This document shows positions 40,998 to 48,329 of a stretch of 48,453 nt of DNA, one piece after another (the first letter of the stretch is position 1; the number at the start of each line of letters is the position of its first letter). Below the pieces are notes generated by a model. That model saw only the letters and a program-made list of their open reading frames with translations, searched no databases and was not told the origin of the DNA. A program made the position numbers and the translations under genes. The stretch covers positions 1 to 48,453 of the forward strand of contig DSCS01000071.1 of assembly GCA_011048995.1 (NCBI GenBank). Direction: 5' to 3'. Source of the DNA: Bacillota bacterium (GTDB lineage Bacteria; Macinerneyibacteriota; Macinerneyibacteria; Macinerneyibacteriales; DSCS01).

Positions 40998-42128
40998 ATG
41001 AAAAAAGCAACAGTCATTATTTTTTTGGGGGCCCTCATGCTTCTCTTCGGAGGCTGCGGGTCGAAGGCGGTCCCTGTGGAGACGGTGTCCGTGGTCAAGG
41101 CCTGGATGCCCGAGTATATGGCGCCCAATGACCCCCAGGGGAAAGCAGCCCTATACCAGAAAGAGATCTACTATCCCGTGATCGAAGGCAATGCCTTCGG
41201 GCTGCAGTTTTACTCACTCACCGGGGAGAAGGGGCGGCGGATCATGTTTCCAGCCGGAAACGGCCCGGGGGAGGTCCAGCCTTTTACCGTCTCGGCTCTC
41301 AAGATCGTCAATGAACGGATCTACATTGTGAACCTGGCCACGCGTACCCTTTCCCTCTATGATACTGAAGGGGAGTACCTGGACGATATTCAGCTCAATG
41401 ATGAGATGGGGTTCATCTATTCACTGGACACGTTCAAAGACCGATTCTATTTTACCGGACTCTTCAAAAACAGGATCGGAGCCATCGACCTGAAGGACGG
41501 CTCTCTCATCAAGCGTGTGGAATATGAGGACCCCATCACCGATATGACAAAGATCATGGGTTCAGACCTCAAGACCGGATCCCTCAATGTGGATCAGTCC
41601 AACGGTCATATCTACCTGGGGTATTTCAACGCGCCCTACCGGGTGGAGGAGTATGATGAGGACCTGGATCTCGTGCGCACCATGACCCGTCCCCTGAAAG
41701 AGAAGTACGAGAACTTGAAGGTGGGTGGCCAGGGGGGAGGGCACATTCTCATCGCTTCTGTGAAGAATGACGAAAAATATATCTACGCCTGTTTCGGAGG
41801 AGGGCAGAAGACAACCCGCGACGGCGGGGAGATGCAGATCGAAGCCTTGCCCCGCCCCTTCTTTGTCTCTGTCTTCGACAAGGCGTCCGGACAATGCGTC
41901 AAAGAGATCCGGATCGACAATATCCCTGTTCTTGAAGGCGTGGCAGGGCTTGTGGGCGTGACGAAAGAGCATATTGTCTTTCTCTTCGCCGATTTTAAAG
42001 ACACCCTGAAAGACGTTGTTCTAAACGGGGAGGACGAAAAACAGGTGGATCTCCTGGGACAAATGGGGTTGAAAATGCATTTTGCCTTTGTGGTGACGGA
42101 CAATCCCCTGTATGAACACGGTCAATGA
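40998..42128 (+). CDS. Six-bladed beta-propeller lipoprotein
   Basis: 376 aa from ATG40998 (AAGGAG 7 nt upstream). Lipoprotein signal with LLFGGC lipobox. Beta-rich repeats of 40-50 residues follow: FPAGNGPGEVQPF, IYIVNLATRTLSLYDTEGEYL, FYFTGLFKNRIGAIDLKDGSL, IYLGYFNAPYRVEEYDED, YIYACFGGG, FVSVFDKASGQCVKEIRI. The GNGPGEV element is typical of the 6-bladed beta-propeller (PF17170-like) lipoproteins. Probably periplasmic or outer-membrane binding protein; ligand unknown. Codon choice looks richer in C/G third positions than that of its neighbours, and the 3' end overlaps a dead gene, hinting at recent arrival. Confidence 0.8.
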   Translation: MKKATVIIFLGALMLLFGGCGSKAVPVETVSVVKAWMPEYMAPNDPQGKAALYQKEIYYPVIEGNAFGLQFYSLTGEKGRRIMFPAGNGPGEVQPFTVSALKIVNERIYIVNLATRTLSLYDTEGEYLDDIQLNDEMGFIYSLDTFKDRFYFTGLFKNRIGAIDLKDGSLIKRVEYEDPITDMTKIMGSDLKTGSLNVDQSNGHIYLGYFNAPYRVEEYDEDLDLVRTMTRPLKEKYENLKVGGQGGGHILIASVKNDEKYIYACFGGGQKTTRDGGEMQIEALPRPFFVSVFDKASGQCVKEIRIDNIPVLEGVAGLVGVTKEHIVFLFADFKDTLKDVVLNGEDEKQVDLLGQMGLKMHFAFVVTDNPLYEHGQ

Positions 42129-42443
42129 CCTGATACGGAAAACGGCCCGGGAGCTTTTCCCCCGGGCCGTTGAGTTGCGCCGCTCTTTTCATCGGTATCC
42201 CGGAACAGGGTGGAATGACTACCGCACAGCCTCTTTAATCAAAACGGATGGAAATTCTCCTGCGGGAAAGAATTGACGGGAGGAGCACAGCGTTTGGGGT
42301 TGCCTTCTGAACAGAAACAGAGTGAAGAATGGGAGCGGGCCGTATACCTCTCTTCCGATTTTGATTTTAATGAGAAGGCTTTGGAAAAGGCTCTTGGTGT
42401 TTTATTGGCCTTGCTCCAGGTATCAACGGAAAAAAGGAAATGA
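42112..42443 (+). pseudogene. Remnant of an M20-family amidohydrolase (AbgA-like aminobenzoyl-glutamate hydrolase subunit)
   Basis: Frame 1 from ATG42112 reads MNTVNDLIRKTARELF, then VELRRSFHRYPGTGWNDYRTASLI, the M20/AbgA N-terminus (HRxxExGWxExRTAxLI), and runs into a stop at about 42272. A second frame (open 42219-42443) picks up as NGWKFSCGKEL, then GGAQRLGLPSEQKQSEEWERA, which is the next AbgA segment, and then jumps to SSDFDFNEKALEKALGVLLALLQ, which resembles the C-terminal end of the family (FDxDExAL). So one frameshift and one deletion of roughly 300 codons are needed. About 110 of ~430 codons remain. The start overlaps the propeller gene by 17 nt. Confidence 0.7.
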
Positions 42444-42444
42444 T

Positions 42445-42918
42445 GTGAAAAGAATCCGATATTTTTTATTCTTTGTCCTTCTTTTCTCTTATTCGTATTC
42501 TTCTGCTATGGAGATCCCGGTTTATTTTTTTACCGACGAGCATTGTCCGGATTGCCGCCAAACCGGCGCAACCCTGGAAGGGCTGAAAGAGGATTTCCCT
42601 TTGAAGATCCGTTATTTCCGGGCAGATGAGTCCCTGAAGTCCTTGCGGCCTCTTTATCAAAAGCGGCAGTTTGTCCCCCGGGAGATTCCCATTGTCCTTA
42701 TCGGAGAAGAGATCCTGGAAGGGAGCCACCCGGAAGAGACTTATCGAAGGGTTTTAAGAGGCTACAAAGAGGATACATTTGCTTCTCTTTTCAACGGAGA
42801 AGGGGATAATGGCCCAAAGGAAATAAAAGTTGCGTGGAAAACGGTTCTTGCAGCAGTTTATCTTATCGGTATTTACCCCTGTGCTTTTTCCGTTTTTCTC
42901 CTTATGATTTTTTGTTAA
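42445..42918 (+). CDS. Thioredoxin-like protein fused to the first piece of a DsbD/CcdA-type membrane domain, C-terminally truncated
   Basis: 157 aa from GTG42445 (AAGGAA upstream; 1 nt after the end of the M20 remnant). Signal peptide to about residue 20, then a thioredoxin fold with redox motif CPDC (DEHCPDCRQTGATLEGL) and IPIVLIGEEILEG (cis-Pro loop). After a charged linker comes AWKTVLAAVYLIGIYPCAFSVFLLMIF, which matches the first helix of Trx-DsbD fusion proteins (GLIDGINPCAF), then an immediate stop. The other helices are missing from all frames downstream, so the gene is probably decayed, though the Trx part could still fold. Such fusions move reducing power across the inner membrane. 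Confidence 0.6.
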   Translation: MKRIRYFLFFVLLFSYSYSSAMEIPVYFFTDEHCPDCRQTGATLEGLKEDFPLKIRYFRADESLKSLRPLYQKRQFVPREIPIVLIGEEILEGSHPEETYRRVLRGYKEDTFASLFNGEGDNGPKEIKVAWKTVLAAVYLIGIYPCAFSVFLLMIFC

Positions 42919-43145
42919 AGAATTACTGCAGAGTCCGTGTTTGCCCAAAAGAACACAAGCCGGGGTTAACACATGGCTTTTGCCGCTTATCGGGAAACGC
43001 AGGCGTCGCATTGCTTATCGCCGGGCGGGGCGAACAGCAAAAGCTTATTAATGATGAAATAATCAAAGAGAGTTATCTTCCCTGCATAAAAAAAAGGTCC
43101 GCTTTTTTGCGCTTTGCTGTATCTTTTTGAAGCAATCGGAGAAAA
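42919..43145. other. 227-nt stretch without a recognisable gene, probable decayed DNA
   Basis: Follows the truncated thioredoxin gene. Short open frames exist in two plus-strand frames but none shows a known motif, ribosome site or membrane pattern. It borders the 3' end of a minus-strand membrane protein gene. Best read as the remains of the truncated gene or of an adjoining one. Confidence 0.5.
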
Positions 43146-43448
43146 CTATTGTGAGGCAGGTTGCGTTGGTTTTTTTCGGAAAAGAGCGAAGAGAAGAGCA
43201 CAGATGCCATAGATCATTGCGAAAGGCAAAAGAGCGGGGATGATCAGCGGAAGCAGGGCCGCCAGAGGGATCAAAAGAAGAACGGCGATAAGAGAAAAAA
43301 GGGCGGCGACAAGACGGATGATGAAGGCTGCCAGAATGAAAAAAAAGATCATCGTTAGGAGTCCGCCTGTAAATAAAAGTCCCGCAAACGGGGGAAAAAT
43401 GATAAAGAGGAGAAAGGCCGTTATCACTAATGAGAAGAACAGTCGCAT
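43146..43448 (-). CDS. Highly hydrophobic small membrane protein, hypothetical
   Basis: 100 aa, nearly all hydrophobic, with three to four helices (about 4-24, 27-50, 52-74, 76-92) and a short basic tail RKKPTQPASQ. GGGAGG precedes ATG43448 at good distance. The gene stands just before the terminator of the SPFH operon on the same strand. I recognise no family. Confidence 0.65.
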   Translation of the reverse strand: MRLFFSLVITAFLLFIIFPPFAGLLFTGGLLTMIFFFILAAFIIRLVAALFSLIAVLLLIPLAALLPLIIPALLPFAMIYGICALLFALFRKKPTQPASQ

Positions 43449-43502
43449 AATACCTCCCTTTTGTAATAGGACGTGATAATCGGTAAAAATGTTTCAAAAA
43501 AA

Positions 43503-43522
43503 AAGGCGCCCGAAGGCGCCTT
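43503..43522 (-). terminator. Terminator of the nfeD-SPFH operon
   Basis: Minus strand AAGGCGCC, TTCG tetraloop, GGCGCCTT followed by a run of Ts. Textbook intrinsic terminator 11 nt after the SPFH stop. Confidence 0.92.
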
Positions 43523-43533
43523 CAGAGTTCAGT

Positions 43534-44268
43534 TTACTTTTTCAGGAACGGCTTGATCATATCCAGGGGGATGGGGAAGACGATCGTCGAGTTGTTCTCC
43601 GATGCGATATCATTAAGAGTCTGCAAATATCTTAATTGCAGGGACATAGGAGATTTCGTCAGCATTTCAGAAGCTTCAGCCAGTTTTTCGGCGGCCTGTT
43701 GTTCTCCCTGGGCGTTGATGATCTTCGCTCTTCGGATACGTTCGGCTTCAGCCTGACGAGCCATGGCGCGCTGCATTTCCTGAGGAAGATCGACATGTTT
43801 GATTTCGACTGCAGTGACTTTTACACCCCAGGGGTCTGTCAGCTGGTCCAGAATCGTCTGGAGTTCGTCATTGATCTTATCTCTCTGAGAGAGGAGTTCG
43901 TCCAGTTCTACCTGGCCCAAAATAGAGCGCAAAGTCGTTTGAGCCAGCTGCTGAGTCGTATAAACATAGTTTTTGACTTCAATGACGGCTTTCACCGGAT
44001 CGACAACACGAAGATAGACAACGGCGTTGACACGGACAGAGACATTGTCTTTGGTGATAATATCCTGTTCAGGGACGTCAATAGTCAGGAGGCGCAAGCT
44101 GATGCGTTCCATCTTATCCAGCACGGGGAAAAGAAAAATCAACCCGGGCCCCTTTACGGGGATGACACGGCCTAAACGGAAAATAACCGCCCGTTCATAT
44201 TCACGGATGACCCGGAACATGGACGGCAAAAGAATGAGAAGGATAAACAGGACAACATAAATATACAT
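43534..44268 (-). CDS. SPFH-domain protein (stomatin/HflK-like, slipin)
   Basis: 244 aa from ATG44268 (AAGGAGG upstream). One N-terminal membrane helix (about 2-16), then the slipin-type SPFH domain: [55 protein letters not shown] (in part), [54 protein letters not shown] (in part) and a coiled C-terminus ending in PLDMIKPFL. Forms oligomeric membrane microdomains and, in slipins, works with an NfeD protease or NfeD-like partner, here the next gene upstream. Confidence 0.95.
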   Translation of the reverse strand: MYIYVVLFILLILLPSMFRVIREYERAVIFRLGRVIPVKGPGLIFLFPVLDKMERISLRLLTIDVPEQDIITKDNVSVRVNAVVYLRVVDPVKAVIEVKNYVYTTQQLAQTTLRSILGQVELDELLSQRDKINDELQTILDQLTDPWGVKVTAVEIKHVDLPQEMQRAMARQAEAERIRRAKIINAQGEQQAAEKLAEASEMLTKSPMSLQLRYLQTLNDIASENNSTIVFPIPLDMIKPFLKK

Positions 44269-44278
44269 ACCGACCTCC

Positions 44279-44617
44279 TTAGATAAGTGAAAAATGTGTT
44301 TCTTCCACAATCAAAACCATGTTTCTTATCCCTTTGACAATGACAGGAGCCCCTTTTTTTACGGGATCCCTGCTGATTGCCTGCCAGATCTCTCCATGAA
44401 CAAATGCCCGGCCTCCTTGAGGGGAGATCGCCGTGCGGGCTGTCCCGGTGACACCGATCAACCCGTCAAACCCGGTTTGTGTCTTTCGTTTGTGGGCTTT
44501 TACCGCCAGAACAACCCCAACAGAAGCGATGAGAAGAAAAATGACAGTGGCAGTGACAATAAAACCCTGAGAAAAGAGCTGAAAAAGCAGATTAAGGAAA
44601 TGAACATCTAACTCCAT
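44279..44617 (-). CDS. NfeD-like short membrane protein (YuaF type)
   Basis: 112 aa. One or two membrane helices (about 15-40), then an OB-fold domain (about 48-110): [32 protein letters not shown] (in part) and [17 protein letters not shown]. It lacks the N-terminal serine-protease part of long NfeD proteins, so it is the short partner form. GGAGG is 6 nt before ATG. Translated first, 10 nt before the SPFH gene; the two probably form one membrane complex. Confidence 0.92.
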   Translation of the reverse strand: MELDVHFLNLLFQLFSQGFIVTATVIFLLIASVGVVLAVKAHKRKTQTGFDGLIGVTGTARTAISPQGGRAFVHGEIWQAISRDPVKKGAPVIVKGIRNMVLIVEETHFSLI

Positions 44618-44637
44618 AATAAACCTCCATAAAAGGT

Positions 44638-44666
44638 ACTATAGCGGAAAGAATAAAGGATTTCAA
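44638..44666 (-). promoter_or_regulatory. Promoter of nfeD-SPFH
   Basis: Minus strand TTGAAA (44666-44661), 17-nt spacer, TATAGT (44643-44638). Confidence 0.75.
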
Positions 44667-44683
44667 TAGAAGAAGAGTAATCA

Positions 44684-44712
44684 TTGAAAAATTGATAGAG
44701 ATGGACTATAGT
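44684..44712 (+). promoter_or_regulatory. Promoter of the TPR lipoprotein-murE-DUF4230 operon
   Basis: TTGAAA (44684-44689), 17-nt spacer, TATAGT (44707-44712), 17 nt before ATG. Same boxes as the divergent nfeD promoter. Confidence 0.75.
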
Positions 44713-44729
44713 CAATCAAAGAGGTTAAG

Positions 44730-46076
44730 ATGAGACGTTTATGGATTTATTTTTGCCTGACATTGCTTTTTTCGGGGGGCTGTTCTCAAAAGGCGCCTCA
44801 AGGGAAGTCTATTGCGGAGAGCGGAACTGCCGAGCCCGTGTTGGTGGATTCTTCGGATATCGTCCCGTATTTTAAATATTACGTCAAGAGGTATACGGAG
44901 ATGTGGGAGGAGGGGACTTTTGTCCGAAGTGTCGTTGATGATGTCGGCCGAAAGTTGATGTATTTGGCCGAATCATACCCCGATTCCCGTTATGCTGACG
45001 ATGCTTTATTTTTGGCGGGAAAACTTTATTTGGATATGGGCGATTATGACCGGGCCAAATCCTTTTTTGAAGAAATCGTGGACCGTTATCCCCGCGGAAC
45101 AGTCAGTCCTCTTTCCAATAAATCAGGATACAGCTTCCATATTGCTCCTCTGGCTCATCTGCTGATTGCCCAGATCTATCAATATTATCTGGAAGACATT
45201 CCCATGGCTTATTGGGAATACAGCCGCATTCACAAAAAATATGCACATTTCATCGAAGAGTATTATCTTCTCAATGACACAACCGGGCATGTCCTGGCAG
45301 AGGCGCAACTGAATATGGGGGAGCTGAGCGCTTCTCTTTTCGGGGTTAAAAGCGCCATTGAAAACTATCAGAGAACTGTGCTCCGGTATTCCGGATTCAC
45401 CTGGGAGAATGGCAGCGGAGTGAAATTCGACTACGGGATCCATGCCTTGGAGCGTATGTATCAGATGAGTATGAGGAACAGTATCGCCGCTGATTGGGCT
45501 CTCATTTTTTTCAATGAGATGCTGCGTCAACAGATCTATTCTTCCGTTCACACCACCATTCTCTATTATCGGGGCCTTATCGAATATGAGAGAAAACAGT
45601 ATAAAAAAGCCGTGGCGACGTTTAAAGAATTGATTTATTCCTTCCCGGTCGAAAGCGATAATGATGTCATTGCTTCCATGAAGGCCCTTGAAGTCTTAAA
45701 AGAAATCGAAGTGATGAAGCTGGAGTATCTTAAAGCGGAGACAGAAAACCTCCCGGAGCAAGTGGCCCGGACAATTGTAAAGGGCAAGGAAAACGAGCTG
45801 CTTCAGGTGGAAGCCCTTCTGTTTTTGGGGCGTCTTTATTTTGAACAGGGGAAAACAACGGATGCTCTTGACGCTTTAGGAACCATTTTCAGGAGATATC
45901 CTTATATGATGGCATTATCCGGAAAAGAAGCTGTTCTGGATGCCGCATCCATTGTCAAAGAGTTGGGATCCCCGGAAGAATATACCGCTTTTCTTCAGAA
46001 AAACATTTTCTATATTCCTGAAAAATATGGAGCTAAGGGGTTTCTCAGAAAAGAGATAAAGGCTTATGGATCTTGA
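44730..46076 (+). CDS. TPR-repeat lipoprotein
   Basis: 448 aa. Lipobox LFSGGC at about residues 13-18. Several TPR units: VVDDVGRKLMYLAESYPDSRYADDALFLAGKLYLDMGDYDRAKSFFEEIVDRYP (quoted only as its pattern: YADDALFLAGKLYLDMG, DYDRAKSFFEEIV), a central block with IAQIYQYYLEDIPMAYWEY, TILYYRGLIEYERKQYKKAV and ALLFLGRLYFEQGKTTDALD. Resembles YbgF/BamD-type periplasmic scaffolds without their specific signatures. Overlaps murE by 11 nt. Probable outer-membrane-anchored protein interaction platform. Confidence 0.82.
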   Translation: MRRLWIYFCLTLLFSGGCSQKAPQGKSIAESGTAEPVLVDSSDIVPYFKYYVKRYTEMWEEGTFVRSVVDDVGRKLMYLAESYPDSRYADDALFLAGKLYLDMGDYDRAKSFFEEIVDRYPRGTVSPLSNKSGYSFHIAPLAHLLIAQIYQYYLEDIPMAYWEYSRIHKKYAHFIEEYYLLNDTTGHVLAEAQLNMGELSASLFGVKSAIENYQRTVLRYSGFTWENGSGVKFDYGIHALERMYQMSMRNSIAADWALIFFNEMLRQQIYSSVHTTILYYRGLIEYERKQYKKAVATFKELIYSFPVESDNDVIASMKALEVLKEIEVMKLEYLKAETENLPEQVARTIVKGKENELLQVEALLFLGRLYFEQGKTTDALDALGTIFRRYPYMMALSGKEAVLDAASIVKELGSPEEYTAFLQKNIFYIPEKYGAKGFLRKEIKAYGS

Positions 46077-47502
46077 CCGTTCGATGTTTTTCCTGTTAGG
46101 CGGAAGTCAATGGGCCTGCCCCGGCAAAAGGGTGAGTTTTGAGCGGTTGACCTCAGATTCCCGTGCCTGCCGGCCGGGCGTCCTCTTTGTCGCTAAAGCC
46201 GGGGAGAAAACTCATGGAGAGCAATATGTTCGGGATGCTTTGCGGCATGGCGCACAAGCTGTTGTCGCAGAAAGAGAAGTACCCGGGGTCTCTACGTTAG
46301 TCGTTCCGTCCATGGAACATTTTGAAAAGCGAATGCTCCCGGCCCTTTATGCCGAAGCCTTGGGAAAGATTGACCTTACAGGGATAACGGGCACTAAGGG
46401 CAAGACGACAACGGCCTTTTTCTTCTATCAGGGGGCCTTGCAAAATAATATCAAAGCAGCGTATATAGGCACTGTGGGGTTTTATACGGCAGAAGGGTTT
46501 TACAAGCGGAATATTTTGACGACTCCGGATATCTATGACCTTTATGCCTGGTTGAAGTTTTTTGCGGACAGCGGCCATACCCATTGTGTTTTAGAAATTT
46601 CTTCTCATGCTATAGCACAGGGAAGAATAAGGGGTTTGTCGTTTCAAAGCATAGGGTTTACCAATCTTTCATGGGATCATTTAGATTATCATCACAACAT
46701 GGAAGAATATTTTGAAATCAAAAAAAGTCTTTTTACTCATTATCGGAGTCATCACGCTTTTGTCAACTGCGATGACCCCTGGGGAGCACAATTGAAAACA
46801 TCGGTCAGTGAAACCACGGGTTTTGGGCAAACAGCCGGTGAAATCCGGTTTTCTTGGAAGAAAAACGAATCGGAAAGCCTCATCTCTCTCTCAACAGGCG
46901 AAAGCGTACGGTTAGGGATGCCGGGAGAGTTCAATGTTTATAATGCTGTCCTGGCTGCTCTCCTTTTGAAATCGGCCGGATGTCCCGAAAAGAAATGGCA
47001 GATGGGTTTCAGCGGTGTTCCGGGGCGTTTGGAGCGAATCGACCATGACGGGATTATCATTTATATAGACTATGCCCATACTCCGGACAGCCTGGAAAAA
47101 GTTCTGGCGCTTCTGAGCCAAAAAGAACATAAGCAACTGATTACTGTCTTTGGATGTACCGGCGACAGGGACAAAGGGAAGCGCCCTGAAATGGGCCGTA
47201 TTGCTGCCCGCTTCAGTGATTTTGTGATCATTACATCAGACGATCCCCACAGAGAGGATCCCCTCGCCATCTGCCGGGATGTGGCAAAGGGCATACAGAA
47301 GGGTGTTCCTTACGAAGTCCGCCCCGGTCGGGAAGAGGCGATTTCCTTAGCCTTGAAAAAAGCACAAAAAGGGTCTATTGTATTAATAGCGGGGAAGGGA
47401 CATGAGCGGTTTCAGATATTTGACGGATACGAGGTCCCGATGAATGACAGGGAGACTGTCGAATCCCTGCTTAAAGTAAGGAGAGATTATGGGGAAGATT
47501 AA
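46066..47502 (+). CDS. murE: UDP-N-acetylmuramoyl-tripeptide synthetase MurE
   Basis: 478 aa, family length. P-loop GITGTKGKTTT (107-117), the UDP-MurNAc site DSRACRPGVLFVA, TTPDIY, EISSHA, carbamylated Lys219 in YFEIKK, NVYNAVLAALLL and YAHTPDSLEKVL, GCTGDRDKGKRPEMG. Adds the third residue to UDP-MurNAc-L-Ala-D-Glu. The specificity motif is DDPH (392-395) where meso-DAP enzymes have DNPR; the Arg that holds the DAP carboxylate is His. The third residue of this wall therefore cannot be called DAP with confidence. Starts inside the TPR gene and overlaps DUF4230. Confidence 0.95.
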   Translation: MDLDRSMFFLLGGSQWACPGKRVSFERLTSDSRACRPGVLFVAKAGEKTHGEQYVRDALRHGAQAVVAEREVPGVSTLVVPSMEHFEKRMLPALYAEALGKIDLTGITGTKGKTTTAFFFYQGALQNNIKAAYIGTVGFYTAEGFYKRNILTTPDIYDLYAWLKFFADSGHTHCVLEISSHAIAQGRIRGLSFQSIGFTNLSWDHLDYHHNMEEYFEIKKSLFTHYRSHHAFVNCDDPWGAQLKTSVSETTGFGQTAGEIRFSWKKNESESLISLSTGESVRLGMPGEFNVYNAVLAALLLKSAGCPEKKWQMGFSGVPGRLERIDHDGIIIYIDYAHTPDSLEKVLALLSQKEHKQLITVFGCTGDRDKGKRPEMGRIAARFSDFVIITSDDPHREDPLAICRDVAKGIQKGVPYEVRPGREEAISLALKKAQKGSIVLIAGKGHERFQIFDGYEVPMNDRETVESLLKVRRDYGED

Positions 47503-48109
47503 AACGGTGATTATCATAATTCAGCTGATTGTCATTATTTTATTGTTAGCTTATATTATCAGGCTTAAATCTCAACCTTCTCCCACAGAAGAGGAAAAAA
47601 TCATCAACACCCTGATTATCAATGATATAAAGGAAATATTAAAGCTCTCTGTCCTTGAGGTCAATGTGTCGGATATTGTGGAAAGCCGTAAAGAACAATT
47701 TGTGAATATTCTTTCTTTTCCGGTCTATGTGGGAAACAAAGAGATGGATCTCCTTGTGCGGGGAAAGATGAGTGTCGGTTTTGATCTGAAAAAAATGAAA
47801 GATGATGCTTTCCTTCTGGATAAAAAGTCAAAGACGATTACCGTCACTATGCCTGCCCCCGAGCTTATCGCCACCGATATTGATTACAGGTTCATGAATG
47901 AGTCAAAGACTTTTTGGCTTTCTATCCGGGAAGAAGAGCGCAATCAGATCATGGCATTCGGCAAATCGCGGCTTTATCGTATCGCCAGGGATAAACGGAT
48001 ATTAGATAAAGCGGAATTTTCGGGGGTCGAAACGATACAGTCGTACCTTGAGAAACTTTTTCCGGGATACAACGTGAGCGTCATTGTCACGGCCCGGGAC
48101 GAAAAATAA
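47489..48109 (+). CDS. DUF4230-family membrane-anchored protein
   Basis: 206 aa. Single N-terminal membrane helix (about 5-24), then the DUF4230 body: NDIKEILKLSVLEVNVSDIV, LVRGKMSVGFDLKKMKDD, KTITVTMPAPELIATDIDYRF, and IARDKRILDKAEFSGVETIQSYLEKLF (in part). Family members are uncharacterised, often near envelope genes. AAGGAG lies 5 nt before ATG. The 14-nt overlap with murE means co-translation. No terminator is visible before the rRNA promoters. Confidence 0.85.
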   Translation: MGKIKTVIIIIQLIVIILLLAYIIRLKSQPSPTEEEKIINTLIINDIKEILKLSVLEVNVSDIVESRKEQFVNILSFPVYVGNKEMDLLVRGKMSVGFDLKKMKDDAFLLDKKSKTITVTMPAPELIATDIDYRFMNESKTFWLSIREEERNQIMAFGKSRLYRIARDKRILDKAEFSGVETIQSYLEKLFPGYNVSVIVTARDEK

Positions 48110-48116
48110 AAAAGTG

Positions 48117-48145
48117 TTGAACTCCGGGAACAGCCGGGGTATAAT
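48117..48145 (+). promoter_or_regulatory. Ribosomal RNA operon promoter P1
   Basis: TTGAAC (48117-48122), 17-nt spacer, TATAAT (48140-48145), about 185 nt before the 16S 5' end. Confidence 0.75.
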
Positions 48146-48193
48146 AGATGTTAATAAGAAAAGAATAATTTCCATTTTTTTTATGATTTTCTA

Positions 48194-48222
48194 TTGACAA
48201 TAATCTTTGACGTGTGTATATT
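48194..48222 (+). promoter_or_regulatory. Ribosomal RNA operon promoter P2
   Basis: TTGACA (48194-48199), 17-nt spacer, TATATT (48217-48222), 77 nt after P1. Tandem P1/P2 is the usual rrn layout. Downstream is a CACC-GCAA-GGTG mini-hairpin (about 48231-48242) in the 5' leader, then A/T-rich sequence up to the 16S start. Confidence 0.82.
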
Positions 48223-48329
48223 GTCTTTCGCACCGCAAGGTGTTTGCCTGTTTAAGGGCTGTTGTAGTGAAATGGAATAGATAGCAGAGCGGGTTTCAAT
48301 TAAATTAATTTCTTTTGAATTATAATCAA

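Noticed and set aside
42141-42171. 11-bp perfect inverted repeat AACGGCCCGGG / CCCGGGCCGTT, considered as terminator of the propeller gene
   Set aside because: It lies inside the recognisable reading frame of the M20 remnant (KTARELFPRAVEL) and has no T-run, so it is probably a coding palindrome.
42834-43130. 98-codon plus-strand frame after the truncated thioredoxin gene
   Set aside because: Begins inside the thioredoxin-like gene in another frame, no Shine-Dalgarno, no recognisable motif or membrane pattern; treated as decayed DNA.
43636-44175. 179-codon plus-strand frame
   Set aside because: Fully antisense to the SPFH gene, which has strong family motifs.
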